From: Veillonella parvula
GTDB taxonomy: Bacteria; Bacillota; Negativicutes; Veillonellales; Veillonellaceae
Direction: 5' to 3'
Assembly: GCF_902810435.1 (NCBI RefSeq)
Contig: NZ_LR778174.1
Span: 2,082,483 to 2,146,482, forward strand
Length of the DNA: 64,000 nt
Part shown: positions 8,786 through 16,575 of the stretch, one piece after another
Layout: each line of letters starts with the position of its first letter
How positions within the stretch are numbered: position 1 is the stretch's first letter
Notes under the pieces: model-generated
Database searches by the model: none
What the model was told of the DNA's origin: nothing
The model's input: the letters and a program-made list of their open reading frames with translations, nothing else
Position numbers and translations under genes: made by a program

Positions 8786-8852
8786 GCAGTTTGTTATAAT
8801 CTGTGACTTAATAATAAGCCTAAAAGTACTATAAAATTACAATTATAAAACC

Positions 8853-8890
8853 AAAAACTCCTATCGGTGAAAGCCAATAGGAGTTTTTCT
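8853..8890 (+). terminator. Intrinsic terminator of the symporter gene
   Basis: AAAAACTCCTAT (8853-8864) pairs with ATAGGAGTTTTT (8877-8888), followed by T on the plus strand. Confidence 0.88.
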
Positions 8891-8942
8891 TATTTTACAA
8901 CGACATCATCAAACTGTATGCCATACACGTGTTCATCATAAT

Positions 8943-9120
8943 TTGACGATATATAATAACCTTATTATAATATAAGAAAATAGTCAGACGAGTCGTACCG
9001 TCAGGCTCATCTCTAGTTACATAAAAACATGAAGAAATGGCCTTTCAGTTATCTAGTTACACTAGGCAACGGAGGGCTATTTGTCTTTTGTAAGACAAAT
9101 AAGCGCTATTAATGCCCCAA
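8943..9120 (+). ncRNA. Antisense (antitoxin) RNA of the type I module, copy 2
   Basis: Promoter TTGACG (8943-8948), 17 bp, TATAAT (8966-8971) gives a plus-strand RNA from about 8978. It has a GACG/CGTC hairpin and the sequence CTCATCT, whose complement AGATGAG occurs in the toxin mRNA leader. It then runs antisense to the 3' part of the toxin frame (9077-9178). The 3' end is uncertain. Convergent overlap at the toxin's 3' end is the layout of txpA/RatA, bsrG/SR4 and Fst-type loci. Confidence 0.6.
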
Positions 9121-9178
9121 AAGCAATAACCACAGTTATCACCTGTAATAAGAGCATGATTAATTCATAATCACTCAT
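9077..9178 (-). CDS. Small hydrophobic peptide, probable type I toxin (Hol-Tox/TxpA-like)
   Basis: A 33-residue frame, too short for ordinary gene finders, reads MSDYELIMLLLQ, then a hydrophobic stretch VITVVIAFGALIALICL, and ends TKDK. A start of the form (x)YE-L-LM, one membrane span and a basic tail are typical of small putative holin-like toxins of Firmicutes type I systems. GGGAGGG lies about 9 nt upstream of the ATG. Its own promoter (9240-9268) gives a leader of about 55 nt. An antisense RNA faces it. Toxicity is inferred, not shown. Confidence 0.65.
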   Translation of the reverse strand: MSDYELIMLLLQVITVVIAFGALIALICLTKDK

Positions 9179-9239
9179 AGGCTTATCCCTCCCTTCAAAA
9201 ACGAAGAGAGGCCCAACCTCATCTAACTATCCTAGCTCT

Positions 9240-9268
9240 ATTATAGAACGAACTAATATACGATACAA
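9240..9268 (-). promoter_or_regulatory. Promoter of the small toxin mRNA
   Basis: On the minus strand TTGTAT (9263-9268), a 17-bp spacer and TATAAT (9240-9245). The leader between here and the ATG at 9178 contains AGATGAG, complementary to CTCATCT near the 5' end of the facing RNA. Confidence 0.7.
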
Positions 9269-9306
9269 TAAGGAACGAATAATAGGGATATATAGATAAA
9301 TGTAGC

Positions 9307-9334
9307 AAAGACCGTACCAAAAGGTACGGTCTTT
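9307..9334 (-). terminator. Terminator of the 9350-10573 gene
   Basis: AAAGACCGTACC (9307-9318) and GGTACGGTCTTT (9323-9334) form a perfect 12-bp stem with a 4-nt loop, 16 bp after the stop codon. The T-run is short (three T). Confidence 0.8.
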
Positions 9335-9349
9335 ATGTATTTCTTTTGC

Positions 9350-10573
9350 TTATTTCTTTATCTTTATTTCTGCTTTTCTTCTTAACTCTTTAGCATTTTT
9401 AAAATCTAAATATTCCATTATATTGCGTAGTTCAATATGATTATACTTTGCCTTTCCATCCTCATAGGTAAGATACATATCATATTCATACTGATCGTCT
9501 TGTATTAATTGGAATATACGTGATTGTTTACCTAGATTATGTTGATCCATAAGATATGTGGGTACACCGTTATTCCAGACTATGGCCGATTGAATTGGTA
9601 TATCTCGTAATAAAGGTGATGAAGAACCATAGAGGTAATCCGCAAAAATACGATTAAAGTATCCACTCATTGCACTATCATCATGTACAATAGGACCTCT
9701 ATCAATAACTAACTCTAACCCTTGACCATAATATACTCGCCTACTATACTCAGAATCAACCTTTTCTTCCGCTTTCAACATCATGCCTTTAGGCAAGCGA
9801 TACGTAATATTATCCCATTTAACAAGATCACTAATACGTGCTAATTCATCTAACGGCTGGATAGAAGGAATCACGACATTAGCCATTTCTGTTTGTAGTT
9901 CCTTTACATTTGGTTGGTGAAATTTACTTAATCCAACAATATAATGTCGATTAGAATCACTATCAAATGTAACATAAGCTAGCATCATAGGACTATCATT
10001 TCTTACTGATTCATCACTTATGCTCCAATAGGCCGATTTAAAACCAGGATAAATAAACATACCTTTATGCAATTCGCTATTTTCATTATAGTTGTCCTCA
10101 GGTGTTACTATAGTACCTGAAAGCGATGCAAGTGCATAACGGTCTACAGCAAAAGACGTAATACCATCAGACTTTAAAGGAGTAAATATCCCAGCTACAG
10201 CTCTAATAGGTGCTGTCATCTTAGCATTAAAGCCATCTTCATGTAGTAGTATGACCGTAGAATCATGAGAAGTCAAATCCATATACTTAACATTTACTTT
10301 CTTAAGTGCTTCTGCATCTTCTACACTTATCTCACGATCACGAACAAGCTCATCTATCTCTTTATATCTGAGTTTAAGTACCTCTTGTATTTCAAAATCA
10401 GGTACTTTACGAATATCTCCATAACGATAGTTCTGATATGCATTATCTGGAATACTTGAGTCAGCTCCTGGTACCGGCGGTTGCCCTTCAGGAACAGTAT
10501 ACTGCGCCGCATAAATAGGCATGGTAAAAGCTAGCGACACAGCCAAACCCAACAATATACTTTTTAATCTCAT
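9350..10573 (-). CDS. Exported protein, paralogue of the 4903-6231 gene product
   Basis: From the start at 10573 the protein has 407 residues; that start is favoured by AGAGGTG 4 nt upstream and gives a clean signal peptide (MRLKSILLGLAVSLAFTMPIYA). The mature protein begins with the PGADSSIPDNAYQNYR block shared with the product of 4903-6231 and keeps the NVVIPSIQPLDELA and IVWNNGVP blocks. No known domain is recognised. The C-terminal 30 residues are lysine- and arginine-rich. An inverted repeat (10598-10644) lies just upstream of the ribosome binding site. Confidence 0.8.
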   Translation of the reverse strand: MRLKSILLGLAVSLAFTMPIYAAQYTVPEGQPPVPGADSSIPDNAYQNYRYGDIRKVPDFEIQEVLKLRYKEIDELVRDREISVEDAEALKKVNVKYMDLTSHDSTVILLHEDGFNAKMTAPIRAVAGIFTPLKSDGITSFAVDRYALASLSGTIVTPEDNYNENSELHKGMFIYPGFKSAYWSISDESVRNDSPMMLAYVTFDSDSNRHYIVGLSKFHQPNVKELQTEMANVVIPSIQPLDELARISDLVKWDNITYRLPKGMMLKAEEKVDSEYSRRVYYGQGLELVIDRGPIVHDDSAMSGYFNRIFADYLYGSSSPLLRDIPIQSAIVWNNGVPTYLMDQHNLGKQSRIFQLIQDDQYEYDMYLTYEDGKAKYNHIELRNIMEYLDFKNAKELRRKAEIKIKK

Positions 10574-10597
10574 ATAACACCTCTCAAACAACAATAA

Positions 10598-10644
10598 GCA
10601 CGTTCTCGCATTAGTATTAGTATACTACACTCGTGAGAACGTGC
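10598..10644. repeat. Inverted repeat upstream of the 9350-10573 gene
   Basis: GCACGTTCTC (10598-10607) and GAGAACGTGC (10635-10644), a perfect 10-bp pair with a 27-nt loop, 25 bp upstream of the start codon. It may be a leader hairpin or an operator; no T-run follows on the minus strand. Confidence 0.55.
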
Positions 10645-10864
10645 CTATGGATTGACCTATTGTAACATTAAGACTTGCTAGTAATATAGGAACTATAATA
10701 TAGAAGCTATTATTCTCAACATTGCTCAATATGCATAGTATACATATTGAATATTCATTTCCCGTATGTTTTAATGAAGACAAATACCATTCGTTTATGA
10801 CAAATTAAATATGCATCCTTTATTAGAGAAATCCACTATATTTACACTACATAATAGGTCTTTA

Positions 10865-10910
10865 CTACCATGCTTATATAAATCTCAAAACGCATCATGG
10901 TAGCTTTTTT
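10865..10910 (+). terminator. Terminator/attenuator hairpin in front of codB
   Basis: CTACCATG (10865-10872) pairs with CATGGTAG (10896-10903) and is followed by six T. It lies only about 25 bp before the codB start, directly ahead of the AAAGGAG ribosome binding site. With no gene upstream on this strand, it more likely attenuates the codB transcript than ends another. I recognise no riboswitch class here. Confidence 0.65.
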
Positions 10911-10933
10911 ATTACGTAAAGGAGTATAGATGT

Positions 10934-12238
10934 ATGAGTAAGGAGAAATTAGAGTTTGTTGAACCAGTTGATACAAACACAGATAATGAGTACTCTAGAG
11001 AGCCTGTCCCGTTAGGGGCAAGGAAGTCCTGCTTTTCTCTCACCATCGTTTGGACTGGGTTCGTTTTTCTTGTTACTAGTATGATGGCTGGTGGCGGATT
11101 AGCTGCGGGGCTGACTTTCAACGAATTACTATTAGCCATGATCCTAGGGAATATTTTCTTATGTATCATCGCAGGTCTAGTGAGTGTAATTGCCTATAAA
11201 ACAGGCCTTACCTTTGCTCTTTTGACTCGATACAGTTTTGGTCAGGAAGGATCTAGAATTGCCTCTCTCTTCGTACCTATCGTCAATCTAGGTTGGTACA
11301 CTATTCAAGCGGCCTTATATGGACATTTTATTGCTCAAGTATTCAACCTTTCCTACACAGGCGAAGTTATTGCTATGATGCTCAGCGCCGTTATCATGGG
11401 TATCTTTGCAGTTCTCGGCATTAAATCCCTCGCCGTATTCGGCTATATTGCGATTCCGTCCATCGTATTCCTTTCCCTAGGAACGGCGGCTCGCTCGGTT
11501 CAAACAATCGGTGGCTGGCAAGAATTATTTAACTATGTGCCATTACAACCTATCGATTTACTGTCAGGCATTACCATCGTTATCGGTACATGGATTCTTT
11601 CCACTGCTACATGTATCGCCGATATTATGCGTTATGGTAAAAGCAAGAAAGATGTTATTACAGCGAGCACAATCGGTCTATTGGGCGGCAATACGTTGAT
11701 GATTAGCTGCGGTGCTATCGCAGGCGTTGCTATGAATGATGGTGACTTAATCAACGTACTATTAAGCTTTGGCCTCGTGTTCCCAAGCTTACTATTGTTG
11801 ACTACAAATATCTTTACCACAAATGGTGCAAACCTATATTCCACATCATTGAACCTAGCAAATTCTTTCAAACTAAACAGAAATATTATGCTAGCCGTGC
11901 TCATTGCTATCTCTGCATTAGCAACAATGACACAACCATATAAAATCGACTCCCTCTTTGTATTCTTAAGTACACTAGGCATCATTGTTCCTCCACTATG
12001 CGGTATTATCTTAGCGGACTTTTACCTGGTTCATCGCGGAAAATATATCGATTACAATAAAGCGACTTTCAAAAAATGGAATCTAGTTCCATGGATCACA
12101 TGGGCCATCGCATTGGTCTGTGTTAAATTTATACCATTCGGACTGGCTTCGCTGAACGGGATTGTAATCGGTGCCCTACTGTACGCAGTCATTACGTATA
12201 TTGTTAAACCTAATGTTGTTAGTGAAAGCAAAGGGTGA
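10934..12238 (+). CDS. codB: Cytosine permease (NCS1 family)
   Basis: A 434-residue protein with about 12 membrane spans, matching CodB-type nucleobase:cation symporters (NCS1). Typical parts are the N-terminal REPVPLGARKSCFSLTIVWTGF, the MMAGGGLAAGLTFNELLLAMILGN segment, and the TRYSFGQEG loop. It would import cytosine or a related base for salvage. Its cytosine deaminase partner is not next to it. A 54-residue membrane peptide gene follows after 5 bp, and a hairpin with T-run just upstream suggests attenuation. Confidence 0.9.
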   Translation: MSKEKLEFVEPVDTNTDNEYSREPVPLGARKSCFSLTIVWTGFVFLVTSMMAGGGLAAGLTFNELLLAMILGNIFLCIIAGLVSVIAYKTGLTFALLTRYSFGQEGSRIASLFVPIVNLGWYTIQAALYGHFIAQVFNLSYTGEVIAMMLSAVIMGIFAVLGIKSLAVFGYIAIPSIVFLSLGTAARSVQTIGGWQELFNYVPLQPIDLLSGITIVIGTWILSTATCIADIMRYGKSKKDVITASTIGLLGGNTLMISCGAIAGVAMNDGDLINVLLSFGLVFPSLLLLTTNIFTTNGANLYSTSLNLANSFKLNRNIMLAVLIAISALATMTQPYKIDSLFVFLSTLGIIVPPLCGIILADFYLVHRGKYIDYNKATFKKWNLVPWITWAIALVCVKFIPFGLASLNGIVIGALLYAVITYIVKPNVVSESKG

Positions 12239-12243
12239 TTATC

Positions 12244-12408
12244 ATGGCAATTCATAAACTATCTGCTATACTAGGCACAATCATTATGGGCATCGGATCC
12301 TTTATCACCTGTCTAGCCACTAATGAAAGCACCATTACCCTTGGTAACGGCATGCTCGTGGTGAGCATTATTATGATGGGATTTGGATATTCGAAATGGC
12401 AACCCTAA
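12244..12408 (+). CDS. Small two-span membrane protein downstream of codB
   Basis: A 54-residue frame beginning MAIHKLSAILGTIIMGIG and ending GYSKWQP, with two hydrophobic segments. It starts 5 bp after the codB stop, with GGGTG in the codB end serving as ribosome binding site. Small membrane subunits often accompany transporters, so an accessory role to CodB is plausible but unproven. I do not recognise a family. Confidence 0.6.
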   Translation: MAIHKLSAILGTIIMGIGSFITCLATNESTITLGNGMLVVSIIMMGFGYSKWQP

Positions 12409-12431
12409 AGAAATAAAACTTAGATAAAATA

Positions 12432-12463
12432 AAGAGCTCTACCTCAATTGAGGTAGAGCTCTT
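12432..12463. terminator. Bidirectional terminator between codB and the HAD gene
   Basis: AAGAGCTCTACCTC and GAGGTAGAGCTCTT form a perfect 14-bp stem with an AATT loop. It lies between convergent genes, 2 bp from the stop codon of the HAD gene. Confidence 0.85.
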
Positions 12464-12465
12464 AA

Positions 12466-12984
12466 CTATACAACAACTTCTTTAACTTTAACACCCTGTA
12501 ACTGTAAATATATGATTACATTTCTATCATCCTCGTAAAAGCATAACTCATTCTTTTCACAGTTAAATATCTGACAAAACTCTTGAATACCAAGACATAT
12601 GTCATCTTGGCTTTTATCGCTAAAACGAATATGTTTATAATCTGTAATATTATTATAGTCTAAAATTTTTTCAATTCTACTCGGATCTGCAGCAGTCCAT
12701 AACCCGACCATATTTACGTTTACTTCTTGCAAAAGCTGATATAGTTCTTCATTAATACTGATAAGATGTAAATTCTCACTCACATATGTTTGTTTCATTC
12801 GTATAATATCATTCATTTCTGCATTCGTCAGAGATGGATACCATGACGCAACAACCGTTCTTGTGATTCTTTTACAAGGTGCTAATGCTTTCAACCCCAA
12901 CAAGGATAAAGCAAATATGTATGCTTTATTATTTAAATCATTAGTGAAGAATAATGTATTATCTATATCGAGTATATGAAACAA
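12466..12984 (-). CDS. HAD-superfamily protein in a DprA/PRTase operon
   Basis: A 172-residue HAD-like protein. Motif I is DIDNT (D6-x-D8), motif II is the threonine in GLWTAAD (about 117-123), and the C-terminal acidic motif is YEDDRN (about 151-156). These residues fit an active phosphohydrolase. It is the last gene of a three-gene operon behind a phosphoribosyltransferase and a DprA-like protein, with 20 bp to its neighbour. The base composition is more AT-rich than in the flanking housekeeping genes. A role in a defence system is inferred from context. Confidence 0.7.
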   Translation of the reverse strand: MFHILDIDNTLFFTNDLNNKAYIFALSLLGLKALAPCKRITRTVVASWYPSLTNAEMNDIIRMKQTYVSENLHLISINEELYQLLQEVNVNMVGLWTAADPSRIEKILDYNNITDYKHIRFSDKSQDDICLGIQEFCQIFNCEKNELCFYEDDRNVIIYLQLQGVKVKEVVV

Positions 12985-13004
12985 GGATTCCTCCTAATAT
13001 AATA

Positions 13005-13958
13005 TTAGAATAAATTATCTTGCTTTGTACTAGTCACTCTTTCTAAAGTGCTAATTCTATATTTTGCTATTTCATCAATGGTGATGAAAGCAGGATTCTT
13101 TCGAGCAGCTTTTGCTAACACTTTTACACTACCCGCCTCAACAAACTGTTTATTTAATTCCATTTCATCAACATGACTATCTTGCTTTTCATCATACATA
13201 ACACAAGCTTGATGTTTGTATTTCAATGCTTTATTCATAGCATGTCTAGCACCGCTATCACCCTTTTTTACAGCATAGCTTGCAATTAGGATAACAACCT
13301 TTGCAAACATAGCTTGTAAACGATCTCTCTCGATATAGCGCTTAGTCATCTCAAATCTAGGATTACTAGGTGATGTATAGTATTCACTTATAAGTAACCC
13401 ATCAGTCTCTACAATCTGTTTTGCTTGTTTTGTATGTTCTTTAGGTAAAACTTCATTTATAGGTGATGGTAATATAGCAATTGTTTTACCAGCTAGTCGC
13501 ATACATTCTTCATGAGCAATTACATCACAACCTTTAGCAAGACCACTAACAATAACTTGCTCTTCCTTTACAAGCTGTGAAACAATCTTTCGCTCTCGTT
13601 TTTGAATATTTTCACTAGGGCTTGTATGTCCAATAACAGCAACATTATTATTCAAGTGATGTAACAGAGATATATCGCCCTTATAAAACAACAAATAAGG
13701 TCTATCACCTTTCGCCTTAACAGTTGGATTGATAAGAGGAAAATCTTGATCAAATATACATATTACTCCATCAAGAGCAGTATTAGTCTCTATCTCTTTA
13801 GTTAACTGATTCACCATATCAATTACTTGAATATCATCCTTTATGGCACTAAGAAAGTTAGACTCGGAGTTATATAGTTTATGAAATTGTGCTCTTGAAG
13901 GTATAGTACCTACTATTTGGGCTGCCCATATTTTAAGTGCTATATCACTAATATTCAC
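13005..13958 (-). CDS. DprA/Smf-like Rossmann protein, probable defence component
   Basis: A 317-residue protein with a DprA/Smf-type Rossmann core: VAVIGHTSPSENIQ (about 106-119), VIVSGLAKGCDVIAHE (about 135-150) and KTIAILPSP (about 158-166). Classical DprA binds single-stranded DNA for RecA loading in transformation, but this copy has an unusual N-terminus and sits in an operon with a phosphoribosyltransferase and a HAD protein. That pairing resembles the reported DprA-PPRT anti-phage system. The housekeeping dprA is probably elsewhere. Confidence 0.75.
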   Translation of the reverse strand: MNISDIALKIWAAQIVGTIPSRAQFHKLYNSESNFLSAIKDDIQVIDMVNQLTKEIETNTALDGVICIFDQDFPLINPTVKAKGDRPYLLFYKGDISLLHHLNNNVAVIGHTSPSENIQKRERKIVSQLVKEEQVIVSGLAKGCDVIAHEECMRLAGKTIAILPSPINEVLPKEHTKQAKQIVETDGLLISEYYTSPSNPRFEMTKRYIERDRLQAMFAKVVILIASYAVKKGDSGARHAMNKALKYKHQACVMYDEKQDSHVDEMELNKQFVEAGSVKVLAKAARKNPAFITIDEIAKYRISTLERVTSTKQDNLF

Positions 13959-13985
13959 AGTCTTACCTCTTTATAAATCAACATA

Positions 13986-14618
13986 TTAATTATTATGTTG
14001 TGTACGTCCGATAACATATAGTATAACTCTTTTAGCTCCCGCATCTAGTAACGCCTGAGCGCAATCCTCATCAACATTTACTTTTGGAGTATAAATATCA
14101 TCAACTAAAATGACAACTTTATCTCGTACCATATCAGCATTAATGTGACAGGTAGCCTTTGTAATTCCTTTATATGGTTCAGGTCCATTATTAAAGTATC
14201 CTCGTAAAAATTTACGTAAATGGGTTGTTTTCGTTTCTGTATGTCGCTTAATACACTCTGTACCATCTATCATATTAGGATAACCATTAGCACGAAGCAT
14301 CCGTACACAATCTTGAATTGTGAGTCTAAACCCTAATTGGGATGGTCGTGTAAATACCTTAGACCGAGGTACTACCACAATCACTGCTTCATCTAATTGA
14401 CGCTCCTCCATAATAGCAGGTAAATCCTTATGTACTATATCATACACTTCCTGCCGAGCAGCATCAATACGCCTTTGACCCTCATCATTAATTAAGTTTT
14501 TCAAAACATTCAAAAAATCTGGGTTACCTGGTTCTTGATAATGAAGATATGGCTGATGATAATAAACAAGAGTATGCTCAGACAAGTAATCATTTTTTCT
14601 AATCGTGAAACGTTCCAT
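13986..14618 (-). CDS. Phosphoribosyltransferase-fold protein
   Basis: The chosen start gives 210 residues; GGAGGT 5 nt upstream of 14618 supports it over a longer frame. The PRTase signature VVILVDDIYTPKVNVDED (about 169-186) contains the acidic PRPP-binding pair DD, followed by an ALLDAGAKRVILYVIGRT strand-helix unit as in ComF- and PyrE-type folds. It is the first gene of the operon, 27 bp ahead of the DprA-like gene. In conflict systems such enzymes are thought to act on nucleotides, but the substrate here is unknown. Confidence 0.75.
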   Translation of the reverse strand: MERFTIRKNDYLSEHTLVYYHQPYLHYQEPGNPDFLNVLKNLINDEGQRRIDAARQEVYDIVHKDLPAIMEERQLDEAVIVVVPRSKVFTRPSQLGFRLTIQDCVRMLRANGYPNMIDGTECIKRHTETKTTHLRKFLRGYFNNGPEPYKGITKATCHINADMVRDKVVILVDDIYTPKVNVDEDCAQALLDAGAKRVILYVIGRTQHNN

Positions 14619-14692
14619 AAAAACCTCCATGTATATAAACCAAATAAAAAAATGCCTAAATACAAACAACTTTATTATCGTTAACACTAAAG

Positions 14693-14721
14693 GATATAAG
14701 TAGCTATATGATATAATTCAA
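14693..14721 (-). promoter_or_regulatory. Putative promoter of the PRTase-DprA-HAD operon
   Basis: TTGAAT (14716-14721), a 17-bp spacer and TATATC (14693-14698) on the minus strand, about 75 bp before the operon start. The rest of the stretch 14722-14951 is very AT-rich and shows no gene. Confidence 0.35.
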
Positions 14722-14951
14722 AATACATTAATCGCTACTTTTGTAAAAACATTCATCACGTCTATTTATAGATGTAATACTTTTATACTCTCACATTAAT
14801 ATATATTCTTATTTTATCATCTTATCTTCATAATTCAAAATATCGCCATTAACTATAATTATGAGTCATAATATCCAGCTTAAACTTTAATACAAGCATG
14901 TATATTTTCATATAATCTTATTTATATAAGCATATTATTTACTTGCCTAAT

Positions 14952-15004
14952 AAAAAGTCCGTCTAGTATTAGAATACAAAGTTCTAATACTAGACGGACT
15001 TTTT
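14952..15004. terminator. Very strong terminator between the two defence operons
   Basis: Perfect 23-bp arms (14952-14974 and 14982-15004) with a 7-nt loop, including AAAAAGTCCGTCTAG at one end. On the minus strand it has a T-run and ends the long restriction-ATPase operon; it insulates the DprA operon downstream. Confidence 0.9.
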
Positions 15005-15027
15005 ATTATTATCCTTATACTAAAATT

Positions 15028-15213
15028 TCATCTATTAGAATTAGATCGACAAGCTTTACACCAAGATTGATTTCTAACCTGTCCACCACTAGACATTTGT
15101 CGATAGCCAAAATCACTAATAGGCTTTTCAATATGACAATGTGGGCAGATTCGAGTAGGTTCACTACCATCAAATCCATGCGATTGAATTATAGGTCGTT
15201 CATTATTACACAT
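15028..15213 (-). CDS. Small zinc-ribbon protein
   Basis: About 61 residues from the MCNNERP start. It holds a treble-clef/zinc-ribbon pattern CPHCHIEKPISDFGYR and a second pair WCKACRS. The spacing resembles small HNH-associated or zinc-finger peptides, but no HNH histidines follow, so it could be the N-terminal stub of a longer nuclease. It is the last gene of the long minus-strand operon, 40 bp after the restriction enzyme gene. Confidence 0.6.
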   Translation of the reverse strand: MCNNERPIIQSHGFDGSEPTRICPHCHIEKPISDFGYRQMSSGGQVRNQSWCKACRSNSNR

Positions 15214-15252
15214 ATATATCACCTCTCAATTAATATAAGTAATAACATATTT

Positions 15253-16575
15253 TTAATTATTAATAGTACTAATAATCCAGTTAATCCAAGAAGTCACTGT
15301 TCCTGCTCTTCTTTTATTAGTGGATTTGCTATATGGTAGTTTAGTTTTAGGATCTACAACACCAGACTGCAAAATAATAGTAATAATTTCTTCTTTAGAC
15401 GGCATCTCTTCATTATCACAATACGCTTTATACGTTAGATAAAAGACTTTAAAAGATAAAATCCTTTCTATCAACTTTAGCTGTCGTTGTTTATAAGGCA
15501 TAGAAAACAATTCATACCCTAATTTAGTTAAACAATAAGAACGATGTCCATCTTCATCTATACTTCGTTCTACAAAACCTAAGTATCTTGCTGCATCTAA
15601 ATAATAAGAAGATTGACGTGTATCAAAGGAATATTCATCAGTTATGGAGTCTTTTTCCATATCATTAATATATAACAATTCACAAATATTAATTACACGT
15701 TCAAATGAATCCGCCTGTGGAAATGGTACTAATGGTTCTCGATTAAATCGCACTATATCCATTATCATCTTCACATCCCTTCTCGAGATATGTGTATTTT
15801 CTAAGCAATAACGTTTGTGCTTAACTAATTCTAAAGAATTATAGTTCTGTAGATCAGTAAATTTATATTCATATAAATAAAAAATACTATTAGAATAAAT
15901 TAAAAATACTGGACGAACAGGTTTATCCCCCATTTTACGTTGCCAAGTGCGGAATGGGTAATATAATTGATGAATCAAAAAATTATCTGATAAATCACGC
16001 TTAGCTTCCATAAAAGCCAAGCTACGAATACCTTCAAAAGCTGCATCAATTTCAATCTGAGAATTTTCTACATTTATAAATGAACTGATAGCTACATCAT
16101 CATTATATAAACTTGCATAAAAACTAAAGTTTTCAGAACTCATACGCCCTGCAACAGTAGGTAATAACTTCTCATCCTCTAAAAAATCGCCTAATATACC
16201 TGATATATAGGCCATATTTAACGCTTTGCTTTCACTATTTATAGAGTGTACATCAAGACTCTTAATATATTCAGGCGGAGTTAAATACGTTATATCAGAG
16301 TCTATAAATTCAAACTTATGATAGGCTTTTATACGAGATATATAATAATCACCCCTAGTAATAGGTAAAATCGTCAAATCATGTTCAAGAAATAATTTTG
16401 GCCGCTCATCATAATGATCAAATTTAACTGCTAAACGTGGCTCATAAAACTCTTTAATTTCATCAGCAGAAATCTTATAATAACCATATTTATTAACAGA
16501 TTCAACTATATTATATTTAGTATTCAAATTATCCCAAGTAATATCTACTTTTCTAGCTTTTACCGCCTTACTCAT
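15253..16575 (-). CDS. Type II restriction endonuclease (PD-(D/E)XK type)
   Basis: A 440-residue protein whose start overlaps the end of the Dam-like methylase gene by 8 bp, the classical methylase-endonuclease pairing. The likely catalytic motif is IEIDAAFEGIRSLAFMEAKRD (about 174-194), giving D-x(n)-E-x-K. The C-terminal third looks like winged-helix DNA-binding repeats (KLGYELFSMPYKQRQLKLIERIL). The recognition site is not readable from sequence; GATC would fit the partner but is inference. Confidence 0.8.
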   Translation of the reverse strand: MSKAVKARKVDITWDNLNTKYNIVESVNKYGYYKISADEIKEFYEPRLAVKFDHYDERPKLFLEHDLTILPITRGDYYISRIKAYHKFEFIDSDITYLTPPEYIKSLDVHSINSESKALNMAYISGILGDFLEDEKLLPTVAGRMSSENFSFYASLYNDDVAISSFINVENSQIEIDAAFEGIRSLAFMEAKRDLSDNFLIHQLYYPFRTWQRKMGDKPVRPVFLIYSNSIFYLYEYKFTDLQNYNSLELVKHKRYCLENTHISRRDVKMIMDIVRFNREPLVPFPQADSFERVINICELLYINDMEKDSITDEYSFDTRQSSYYLDAARYLGFVERSIDEDGHRSYCLTKLGYELFSMPYKQRQLKLIERILSFKVFYLTYKAYCDNEEMPSKEEIITIILQSGVVDPKTKLPYSKSTNKRRAGTVTSWINWIISTINN

